Part shown: piece after piece, positions 21,307 to 30,386 of the stretch
Layout: each line of letters opens with the position of its first letter
Position numbering within the stretch: the stretch's first letter is position 1
Assembly (NCBI GenBank): GCA_905397405.1
Contig: CAJPVJ010000252.1
Coordinates: forward strand, 1 to 30,386
Reading direction: 5' to 3'
DNA: 30,386 nt
Source: Oppiella nova
Lineage: Eukaryota; Arthropoda; Arachnida; Sarcoptiformes; Oppiidae
Notes under the pieces: model-generated
What the model saw: the letters and a program-made list of their open reading frames with translations, nothing else
Databases searched by the model: none
What the model was told of the DNA's origin: nothing
Made by a program: the position numbers and the translations under genes

Positions 21307-23562
21307 TTATATCTCATCTAATGAATCAAAATCAATAACAAATTTATTAGTATTATGGCCGTTATTATGATTGTTATTATTTCTCAATTGAACGATAGTC
21401 TCGTTGACAAACTTTCTCAGATCAGTTCTGTTCACTTTACCACTGATGGTCTTTGGGATCTCGTCCACGATATATAACTCTTCGACGGTTATCTTCTGTT
21501 GCATTAAATGGTCTGCAAAACAGTTTTCAAAATAATTCATTTAATTCATGATAAATATTTGCATTTTTAAATACCATTAATAAAGTGTTTCAACACTTCA
21601 GTCATATCGCTATCGTCTTCATTAATAAGCGATTTGTTATTATTGTCATCACTTTTCTTGAGGACTACCAGTGCTGTAGGCGTCTGTCCGTACGTGCGAT
21701 GAAAAGCGCCAAAAATAGCCACTTCTTTGACGTTATAATGCGACAAAAGTATGGCCTCTAAAGACGTGGGACTGATATGAAGGCCTCTGTATTGTATGAA
21801 GTCGTCGATGGGATCAACAATTTGTAGCTTATGGTTGCGATCATAATATCCGATATCATTGGTGTGGAACCAGCCGTCGCTGTCTATGGCATCGACCAGT
21901 TCTTCAGAGAGACCTCCGTTTGAAGCGCCTGTCGTTAAGTATCCGTTAAATAGTTGAGGGCTTTTCACGCAGACTTCGCCCACTTGTGCCGCACCTAAGG
22001 CTATATCAGTGTCCGTATCGACAATCTTGATGCTAACTGATGGCACCGGTATCCCACAGGTCTCATTGTCAGAGCTGCCTATGGGCTCAATAGTCACAAA
22101 ACCGCACATCTCTGTCATACCATAGGATTGCCTAAAGTCTTGAATACTGTATTTAGTAACAAACTTATGGCCAATGTTTTTAGGCAACGAACTGCCGGTG
22201 CAAATGACTTTTCTCAAGGACTTGATAGTAATGGGCTCCAAGTGGTCGTCTTTGATCATCTCAATGATGGTCTGAGGGGTGAACATAGCGGCGCTGACAC
22301 GCCATTCCTCTATGGCTTCGCATAAATGCGCTGAATTTGTCAGCAAATTATTTTTGATGACAACAAACTGAGAGCCAGTGGTTAGGGATGAGAACAATTG
22401 GATCAGACCATTGATGTGTGTGAGAGGTGTGGTGTTGAGCACAATGTCAGTTGAGCACCAATTAAAGCCAGTGACCGGCAATGAGCTGATGGTTAACTGC
22501 GATAAGAGATTGTAATCTGTTATGAAACAGGACTTGCTAAACCTCCGTAGCTTTGACGGTAAACACAGCTAATCCTCTGTTAACAAGTGAAATCCTAGTT
22601 AACTAAATTACTGTGGCTATACACTGAGCAAACACGTGAACACTGATCAATACACTGAAGATATTGACTTGTATTCATCCGTTAGATCCGTATCTCTTTT
22701 GCTGTCAACGGACGAGTCATTGTCTTCATTACTGAATGAGACGATTGTCTAAATGAATGACAAAATTTACAAATTATACAAACAATGAAATCTCTAACTC
22801 TATAGCAAATGACTACAAAATCTATAAATTTATTAATAACAAAATTTCTCATACTTTTAGTCCTCTGTGAAACTTCTTGAGGGATTCATTAGACAATGAT
22901 TTTTGATTCCGTGTCGTTATTGTCATACATTTTATTTGCTTATCTTTAATTAGTTGTGAAATTGTGTCTAAAAATAATATTCATATTAATATTACTTAAT
23001 TACATGAATATTAGAGTTCATTACCAACAGATGTGTCGGCATTGATAGGAACGGCAACTCCGCCGACAATTAGGCCACCGATTAATGTAGTGATGAATTC
23101 ATAGCCATTATGACCAATATTACTTAATTACATGAATATTAGAGTTCATTACCAACAGATGTGTCGGCATTGATAGGAACGGCAACTCCGCCGACAATTA
23201 GGCCACCGATTAATGTAGTGATCAATTCATAGCCGTTATGACCGCAAACCCCGAAGTGTTGGCCCTCTTTCAGGCCATTAGTGGACAATACGTGAGCCAT
23301 ACGGAGGCTATCGTCGGCCACTTCATTGAAAGTATACGTATTTTTCGTCTCATTTTCTATCTATCAATAAAAATATTGCAAATTCTTTACGAAATGTTTG
23401 GAAAACTTCACGAATATAATGAATATTTACTAAAAAAGTTTTTGACGAATGAAATCTCAACTTCTCGATGAGAAACCTGGAAATAGGGACCAAAGGAATG
23501 GCTATTTTCGGATACTTCGAGTCAATTATGTTATTATTATTGCTGTTATTATTGGCAGTCAT
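21307..23562 (-). CDS. AMP-binding acyl-CoA synthetase / 4-coumarate-CoA-ligase-like protein
   Basis: Five exons on the minus strand: 23431-23562, 23153-23360, 22855-22967, 21575-22748, 21307-21512. They total 1833 nt, 610 aa. Family enzymes activate a carboxylic acid with ATP and pass it to CoA. Landmarks: YTFNEVADDSLRMAHVL near the N-terminus, TPLTHINGL, the YGMTE motif, GWFHTNDIGYYD, FIQYRG, and the C-terminal PKTISGKVNR with the catalytic lysine. As written, exon 4 contains five in-frame stops between about 22523 and 22655, where the ATP-phosphate-binding loop belongs. Complementing those bases in place opens the frame and yields TNGSFDASK, aligned with the canonical SSGTTGLPK but degenerate. 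The FIQYRG site also lacks the usual first lysine, so activity may be altered. No peroxisomal SKL end (it ends SLDEI). A 128-bp near-duplication lies at the exon 2/intron 2 border. Confidence 0.8.
22523..22655. other. In-place complemented segment, about 127 nt, in the synthetase
   Basis: The minus-strand frame entering from exon 4 hits TGA at 22647-22649 and four more stops, then resumes as good coding after about 22530. Complementing each base without reversing removes every stop and gives a continuous frame with an A3-like TNGSFDASKS motif in the right place. Ends are uncertain by several bases; 22523-22649 would be exactly 127 nt. Confidence 0.8.
22988..23243. repeat. 128-bp tandem near-duplication at an exon-intron border
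   Basis: Bases 22988-23115 match 23116-23243 with two mismatches (23095/23223 and 23107/23235). The unit spans the end of exon 2 and the start of intron 2. Removing one copy shortens the intron from 185 to 57 nt, typical for this window. Confidence 0.95.
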
Positions 23563-25381
23563 CGTCTCATAACTCTCTATTCAATGGCAATTAAATTGAA
23601 TTTGTATTACACATCAGACACACAATCACTGCAATGTGACAATTATTATGGCAATAATGAACATTCAAAATAAAATGTATTTATATATTAAACGCTATAT
23701 AACTAGGAATTAATGGATTCGTGCAGTCGTTGCGATACAATACACTTGTCGTTGAATTTTGATTTCGATTCAAAAAATAGCAAAAAATAAAACTACAAAA
23801 CAATTCTTAAGCGAAATGTCAAATAAGAGTCGAGGCATACGGTATATACCGAGAGTGTATGTCTGGTAAATGTGTGGTTGTTTGACTTGTAAACCAATAT
23901 AGTGTATAACAATTTGTGCATCTATTATTCATTTTCATGTATTATCTTATCGTAGTTTTTAGAGTTGACTTTAGAGTAGGCATTCAGCACTGAAAACCTT
24001 TGATAAATAGCATTATGTGTTGCATTGTTAGGGAATCGAGAGATTAGTGAATATAAATATTTGTGTACAAAAAACATTCATTTATTACTTCCTAACACTA
24101 TATAAATTGTTTGCCGTGTTTTTCGTATTCACTTTATCCATGTATTTGTTAATCGCCTTTAAAAATAAAATTAATAAAATTTAATAATTATGAACAACAA
24201 CAAAAATAATTTATTTGCAAACAAATATTTTATTGAATAAACAAAATGTTTGTCAAAAACAAAACAAAATCTGTCGACAATTTATTATTTGATTCTCTGG
24301 TTTCTAATATTTGTATGAAATATATTTGAAAATAACTCAAACATTAAATAAATTAAAAATCAACACTTACTTTACACCAAATACCAATTTCTAAAATAAT
24401 AATTGTGATAGCTTATTTATAAATGTTTAGTTTTGTAATCATTTTGTCGGACGTAGTGTAGGCAACATAAAAGGCAAAACTATTTAGATATCCTTTCATA
24501 ACATTATCTTATTTACTATTTAGTTTGAATTAAAAGTTTAGTATATGATTGAATAACCTGATGATAATCTTTTAAATGTTGATAAGATAGCACCTAGCAC
24601 CTACAAATAATTGAAATAGGATATATGTTTTTATATTTACAACAATTTTGACATGTTTAAATAATTTGTGTTTAGTCTGGGATTTAATAGAATAAGGTAA
24701 TTAACAAATGATTAAATTAAGGGAAAACAATATTTTGTAATATTCGGTTGATTTCCTATCAAATGTTGTCATCTATTGTGTATATTCTCAAAGTATTGCA
24801 AACATATTATACCTATTATGCGAACTCATGTTTAATCACATAATATTTATATCATCAAACTAAGTTATGTGTTATTTCATGTGTCATTGAATATTGAATG
24901 TAATATTAAAACGCAAATTAATGACAATTCAAAATGTTAAGTCTAATAAAGTATTAAATATATACAAAATTTTTCCACTATTAGTTAAGTCATGAGATGT
25001 GAAACTAATTAAGATTGCTATTACTAGCTATTTAAATAAAGAATTAATTCCCTTATAATTGAAATCTTATTATTATCACACAAATTAAAAATAACTTAAA
25101 TTACACAAATTATGAACAAATAAATAAGTAATAAACTTAAACTTATAATTGTTTTTGACAGCTGTAGTCAAATAGAAATTGAATTAACTCGTTTGATAAT
25201 ATAATGGTATAAAATTTGATTTTCGAATTACCTTTTATATTCACAAACATTTGTATTCCGCTATGCATTATTTCTAATAGTAACTACTATTGATAAAAAC
25301 GATAATACTGTTGATAACTTTGAAAAAGGTCTAACAAAAAATTGTTAATTACAAAAATATAGTCATAATAAATTTAGTAAT
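23563..25381. other. AT-rich intergenic region, no gene seen
   Basis: This 1.8-kb stretch separates the divergently placed synthetase and first receptor gene. Short open frames occur but none has coding composition or recognisable homology. Promoters of both neighbours should lie here. Confidence 0.55.
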
Positions 25382-26846
25382 ATGGATGTAACAAACAATA
25401 CTGGGTTTCGGGTTATAGTAAATGCAAAAAATGAAAAACCTATCAAACATTACAATCAAAAATTTTACGCCATGCTTAAGCCCACTCTATGGATATTACG
25501 ATTTGTTGGCGGACCCACTGGTCTCTGGAGGGTTGACCATGGATTCTGGAGGACTATGATATCTAATATTACGGCACTATTGATGCTTCTGGTGCTTAAT
25601 GCCACTGTAGTCTACCAATGCTACCGAACCGTAAGGACTGCCTCACGAGGCGCATGGAGTTTCGACGAAAACATAAAGCTTTTCTTCGTGTTGGCTTAGA
25701 AGCCCTGTCCCCAATGTCGCGACCTGGAGAACACCGAGTCTGCCCTTCGCAACTTTTCAAATAACTTAAATTATCTGAAGCTCGGTTTCCATACGCTTCA
25801 CAAACTGCTGCTTTTGTTAGCGATGAATCGCAAGAAGATTAAGAAGAAGACCATAAAATTGCTTATATTTATGCTATTATTCACTACATTTGTTATCAAT
25901 CCTATGGATTTAATTTACGATGACTTCTATAGTGATGAGTATACAATCTTTCACGACTACCAAATCTATACTATACTGGAAATTACAATGACTTTCGCGT
26001 CGGTGGCATTTGGGACTATATTAACCTTTTATTTGACCCTTTCGTGGATTTTTCGCCTAAAAGTGTGTCGAATCGTAAGGTATGTCAAGAGGAATCTGAT
26101 CGAAGAGGCATCAAAGGGTCGAAACCCGAAGTCAAATGAGCCGAAAGTCATTGAAGTGTGGTTCACAACGTATGCCGTCTTATTCAAGAAATATGATTTG
26201 ATTTTCAAGCAAATCGCTGGTCTTATATATGTAGTGATGATGTGGGCGGTGCTGTCAATGTCCGACCAAATTATCATCTTTTTCACTAAGCAGGATAAAT
26301 TCTTCAACTTCTTTTATATGTGGATTCATGAGCTGTTGTGTACAATAGTCTTGGTATATTTCCTATTTTCGGTGTCTGGTGTTGAGCACACGTTAACCAA
26401 ACTTATGAAACAACTCTTTCATTTGGCACTTATTGTCAAATTTAATTATTATGACTCTAAGCTCAACTGTGCCAATAAATTAGCCCAACATGTATGTATA
26501 TTTTAAAAAATTACATTGTAAATAATGTATATTAATTTATAAAATTATTTTAAAACTAATTATTTTATTTTGACTTTACTTCCAGTTCAAACTATTGGCT
26601 GAGACTATATACCAAAGTTGTCTGAATTTATCAATTTTTGGTTTGGTACACATAAACCGCGGTTTAATCATAACTACCTTTAGTTTTCTAATCACATATA
26701 CTATTCTTGTATATCATATGAATGAATTGACCAAGGATGACCACATAAATCCAACCCAAAGCTCTAATACTACTAACAGTACTAATACTACTGATATATA
26801 TGATAATTTTACAACCATTTGTTGCTTTAATAATTCACTTATTTAG
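25382..26846 (+). CDS. Gustatory-receptor-like 7-TM chemoreceptor, copy 1
   Basis: Two exons, 25382-26491 and 26586-26846, give 456 aa. The family forms ligand-gated ion channels with an intracellular N-terminus. Evidence: the N-terminal signature ILRFVGGPTGLWR shared with copy 2, several hydrophobic helices, LSWIFRLKV, IFKQIAGLIYVVM, and a final exon with FGLVHINRGLIITTFSFL followed by TYTILVY, the gustatory-receptor C-terminal hallmark. As written a TAG at 25697-25699 interrupts it. Complementing 25696-25822 in place removes the stop and restores close similarity to copy 2 (TALDLLWLRREALKSLL against LALDILWYRRQLLRELL). The C-terminal tail has four N-glycosylation sequons (NTT, NST, NTT, NFT), consistent with an extracellular end. 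Copy 2 lies about 730 bp downstream in the same orientation, a tandem duplicate. Confidence 0.85.
25696..25822. other. 127-nt in-place complemented segment in receptor copy 1
   Basis: As written this reads TAG then a Cys/Pro-rich sequence unlike any receptor. Complemented base by base in the same order it reads on without stops and aligns with copy 2 gap-free over about 42 residues, up to FDDENNR against FDEEIRR. The bounds that keep both flanks correct fit exactly 127 nt. Confidence 0.92.
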
Positions 26847-27576
26847 CAATAACTTAATTTATATTTTACAATTTATTTATTAATAACATTATTATATTGT
26901 TTGTAAAATTAATGATTGCACAAATATGTATTATTCTGTTTATTATGAAAATTTGCAATTCCTGGTATATTCAATAAAAATAAATTTAAAAATCACTTCA
27001 ATGATAGATATAATACTAAGCTATTATCTCATTTGAACTTTCTAATCTACAGTATTCTACACTATTAATATATTGGTGAATCAATAAAATATTAAAGATT
27101 ATATAAAATAAATTTATAATATTATTTTAGTAATTAAACTGATAATATTTGATTTGTTGATTTTCGATATAATACTTTGTAAGTTATATAATTTATATTT
27201 GTGGGTTAAGTAAATATTATAAGTTTAATCGATTAACTACCACTTAAAGTTAATGTACAAAAGTAAAATAGTAAAACAAAAATGGCATATTAATTGGAAA
27301 ATATATAGATTAATTAGTCGAGTTACTAACCCAAGTAACAATTACCTAAAGATTTAAGTTTATAAATAATCAAAATTGTAACTAGAACTTTATATTCACG
27401 ACGAATTTGTTTTGTTTAGAGCTAACTAAATTTATGAGATTACGAACCAATTAAATGTCAAATATGTTTGCACAGTTTTCTAAAATTTAATTCTTTATTT
27501 GCAAATACAATATAAATTAATTAATAAAGCATTGAAACGGCAAATAACATAATAATTCATTTAGTGAGCCACGGCT
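26847..27576. other. Intergenic, nothing seen
   Basis: AT-rich spacer between the two tandem receptor genes; presumably the promoter of copy 2. Confidence 0.55.
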
Positions 27577-28915
27577 ATGGAAGTCAATACAATTTGTAGC
27601 TTTGGTTCAAAACAAAAGGGATGCAAAACTAATCAAAACTTTTATTCAATATTAAAGCCTACGATATTTGCGCTGAGATTCACGGGCGGACCGACCGGTT
27701 TGTGGCGATTGTGTCGAAAGAGACATATTATTTGGCAAAAGATTAGCCAATTCTTGGCATTTCTATTTCTGGTGGCCATCAATGCCGGTGCCGTCGATGA
27801 CTGCTTCGCCACATATCAGTCACTCATACAACCGGACCGTAGTTTTATAGACAACGAAAACCTCTTCTACAGTCTGGCCCTCAATATCACGGGTGCGCTC
27901 GCGCTCGACATACTCTGGTATAGGAGACAACTATTGCGGGAATTGCTTGATATGATTGATTTGGAGCACAGGATATGCATTATGTTTGACGAGGAGATCC
28001 GGCGCGCCAACGCCCGTATCATCAGGAAAAAGTCGTGCGGTATGTTTGTGTTCATGGTCTCCTACGCCTGTTATACCATCTATTCTGTGATCGCCTCCTC
28101 CGACAAAAGCAATATTGTTAAGCCAGATAACCGTATTCAAGAGATTCACTGCCTAATTGTATACATCATTAGATGTTTGTCCGTTTTTGTATTCTCTATA
28201 ATCCTATCGTTTTATATATCGCTTTCGTGGGTCTTTCGGCTCAAAGTTCGCCGAATTAACCAACACTTGAAGAAACAGTTGTCTCAAGCCACCAATAATG
28301 CCAACCCTGCCGTTAATGATAGCGCTAAAATCATTGAACTCTGGTTCAGGGCTTATATCATTCAGTCCAAGAAGTTTGAGACCATATTCAAACAAATAGC
28401 CGGCATGTTTTATATGGTTATGATTTACTCCATACTATCGTTGGCACAGATTGTCATGTCTGCTCTTTTGAACAATTTGATGAACATGTCTAAAATGAAA
28501 CTCATATGTGATGGGATCGCCAGTCTAGCCATTATTGTTTACTTCTTGTATTCGGTGTCTATTGTGGAACACTATTTACTAAAAGTGGTTCGACTTCTGT
28601 ATCAATTGTCGCTAACAATCAGATTCAGATCCGATGATAATGAGACCATTACTCTCAGCAAAAAAGTATAATTATTTATTATCATTTTACTTTGAACTAT
28701 AGCCGTATACTTTGCATACTATTTATTGAAATATATTTGTCACTTAGTTTAAACTGCTGGGGTGGACAATACATAGGACTGGTCTTAGTTTAACGTAAAA
28801 ACCATAATAATTATAGTTAGCTGTAGACTAATATAGTTGACGGTCAGACAACCAATGAATGAGGTATAATTACATACTCAAGTGCTCACCGTTTGTATCA
28901 GAGAAGTAAGTGACT
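27577..28915 (+). CDS. Gustatory-receptor-like 7-TM chemoreceptor, copy 2
   Basis: Exon 1, 27577-28665, encodes 363 residues without interruption: signature LRFTGGPTGLWR, LALDILWYRRQLLRELL, SLSWVFRLKV, IFKQIAGMFYMVM. A GT donor at 28666 is in the same place as in copy 1. Exon 2 starts after the AG at 28747 and reads FKLLGWTIHRTGLSLT, homologous to copy 1, then hits TAA at 28796. Complementing from there in place gives IFGIININRHLIIST and TYSILMY, matching copy 1 and the family C-terminal motif, and ends at a stop at about 28913-28915. Length would be 418 aa. It lacks the glycosylated tail of copy 1. Confidence 0.88.
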
Positions 28916-28922
28916 GTTGATA
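28796..28922. other. In-place complemented segment in the last exon of receptor copy 2
   Basis: Complementing without reversal converts a run with many stops into the expected receptor C-terminus. The left edge is set by homology to within about 3 bases. The right edge lies beyond the coding end and is set here only by assuming 127 nt. Confidence 0.88.
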
Positions 28923-30016
28923 TGTTTTAAAACATAAATTATTTTATCAACAAATCAATTACAATACAAGTTATAAAAATATATAATTTAATGCATGTCA
29001 TTAATATTACTGATTTTATGCTTGAGATAACTTTAATAAAATTGTATAAATCTCTTTGTGGTTTTCATTAATATTAATGCTTAGAGTTAACAAAAACTAA
29101 AAGTTATTTCAAAAGTTTATATTAACAATAGTTGGGATTTACAGTAAATTAAATTCGCAAATATAATCCAAAGTAATTTTAACAAAATTAATGATTTTTT
29201 ACATGTAAAACGTGAAAATGTTTTTATTTTACTTACTATTTATCACTAGTCGTAAAACAGTAATATTTTGTTAAGACATCAAATAACTATAATAATGAAA
29301 ACTTACCTGACCCCCAAACTGTTTGTAATAAATTAATATAAAACCCTTTTAATTTAAAGATGAACTTTGTTATAAACATTTTTTCATTTTATCTTTTATT
29401 ATCATTAAAATGAAGATCTTAATTTTGTAAATAAAAATTATTATTACTTTAAATGTACTGTATTTCACATATAAAATACACTTTTTATATTTTTTATAAC
29501 TCTAATGTTAATTCTGATTTTATGTTATAAAACAAATTGTTACAATGCTAATTAAAATTAGAAGGGAATTATATATTTAAAAAGTACTTTATAATTACAA
29601 TGTTGTCTAAAATTAAATTCAAATTTTAATTATTATTATTATTACTAATTTTTAAATTAAGAAAGTAATTAAAGTGACAAAAGTAACCAATTTTATTCTT
29701 CACAAGTTATTATCATTCAATAAATATCAAGTTTTAAAAGCTATGTTAAATAACAAATTAAAAAGATATTAAAATGAAATTTTAAAAAAATTAAAATTTA
29801 ATCTAGTTCATTATTTACAAAATATACTTATTTTTAAAAATACATCTCGACTGTAATATTACAATAGAAATAATGAAATTTTAACCCAAATAATGTGCAA
29901 TTATTTTATACATTAAAAATATAAATTTATTATAGATTTGACATAAAAAAGTTAAATACAATTGAATTGCATGTAAAATGATAACCGAATGAATGAATAC
30001 AATAATCACAAAAATA
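28923..30016. other. AT-rich intergenic region, nothing seen
   Basis: Spacer between the convergent ends of receptor copy 2 and the elongase gene, dominated by A/T runs. Confidence 0.55.
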
Positions 30017-30386
30017 TTATTGTATTTTCGATTTGATTGCATACGAAGAGCAATAGAAAGTCCAAAACAAGTAGAAAAATAACGGCGGCTATGATTGACA
30101 CAAAAATAGTTTATTAAATGGATTATTGTGTGAAAACATTTGTAGAAACAGTTTTGCAATTAAAGTGCTTATTGTTCAGTAGTTGTGATGAGTGCTTACC
30201 TGACAGAGGCCAAGGATGTGGAAAATTGGTGGATAACCCCTTTGGTAGACAAAGAAGATGACACTATAGATGGAGAATATGACGAACTGAATGAGTTGTA
30301 TTTGAGTGATGTATCGCTTCCACCACAAGTACTTCTGCACCGATGGACCCAATGCTGACAACGCGTAATACGTGTACATCACTGAC
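30017..30386 (-). CDS. ELOVL: ELOVL-type very-long-chain fatty acid elongase, last two exons
   Basis: Partial; the gene continues beyond the window end. The penultimate exon, 30200-30386, reads [12 protein letters not shown] then [18 protein letters not shown] on the minus strand, the conserved block following the histidine box in ELOVL condensing enzymes of the ER membrane. It ends at a consensus GTAAGC donor. The last exon, 30017-30088, reads [20 protein letters not shown] and stops, matching the final transmembrane helix plus short lysine-bearing tail of the family. The two are in phase across a 111-nt intron. The catalytic HxxHH box would be upstream, outside the window. Confidence 0.85.

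Noticed and set aside
22523-22655. True pseudogenisation of the synthetase by frameshifts
   Set aside because: My first reading. The in-place complement removes all five stops at once without indels, which is simpler, and the same oddity is proven by alignment elsewhere in the window.
30187-30357. Open frame of 56 codons on the + strand with acidic, protein-like composition
   Set aside because: It is the shadow of an ELOVL exon on the minus strand, which has clear family motifs and a consensus donor at 30199.
1-30386. CRISPR arrays, bacterial operons or integrated viral genes
   Set aside because: No spaced direct repeats, no polycistronic prokaryotic gene arrangement, and no viral domain recognised; genes have spliceosomal introns with GT-AG borders.

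Overview
The window looks like nuclear DNA from an arthropod, most plausibly a mite or another small chelicerate. It is AT-rich, has very short introns (mostly 50-100 nt), and carries an ACE (peptidase family M2) gene cluster, two insect-type gustatory-receptor-like genes, a two-domain CS-alpha-beta cysteine-rich peptide, an acyl-CoA-synthetase-like gene and the 3' end of a fatty-acid elongase. The species assignment is inference; no rRNA or mitochondrial marker is present.

Region 1-19.9 kb is an ACE cluster built as a large imperfect inverted repeat. On the right (+ strand) lie a two-domain ACE (9612-15456, 21 exons), a broken ACE fragment with a tRNA-like element in its intron (15912-16731), and an intact single-domain ACE (17056-19877, 12 exons, 644 aa). 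The left arm (1-6930, - strand) mirrors 12996-18833 in reverse: a second copy of the single-domain gene (cut by the window start), a second copy of the fragment, and a copy of the C-terminal domain of the two-domain gene. In that last copy the domain is joined inside exon 2 to a different, divergent ACE-like head. The two-domain protein ends in a Pro/Thr/Ser stalk plus a hydrophobic tail, so it is probably membrane- or GPI-tethered. The single-domain protein has a signal peptide and no hydrophobic tail, so it is probably soluble.

Region 19.9-30.4 kb holds unrelated genes: a secreted peptide with two tandem six-cysteine modules (20200-20559, -), an AMP-binding acyl-CoA synthetase relative (21307-23562, -), two tandem 7-TM gustatory-receptor-like genes (25382-26846 and 27577-28915, +), and the last two exons of an ELOVL elongase (30017-30386, -).

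The strongest unexpected signal is not a gene. Five coding segments (5402-5528, 6370-6437, about 22523-22655, 25696-25822, about 28796-28922) make no sense as written or as reverse complement. They become homologous, in-frame coding sequence when every base is swapped for its complement without reversing the order. No known DNA rearrangement does this. The two best-bounded long segments fit exactly 127 nt. Separately, four tandem duplications (at 49, 5224, 10636 and 22988) all have an offset of exactly 128 bp, two being perfect 127-mers separated by one base. Together they point to a technical, k=127-type assembly origin. Several apparently broken genes here (both receptors, the synthetase, two ACE genes) are therefore probably intact in the animal, and the inverted repeat itself needs independent confirmation.
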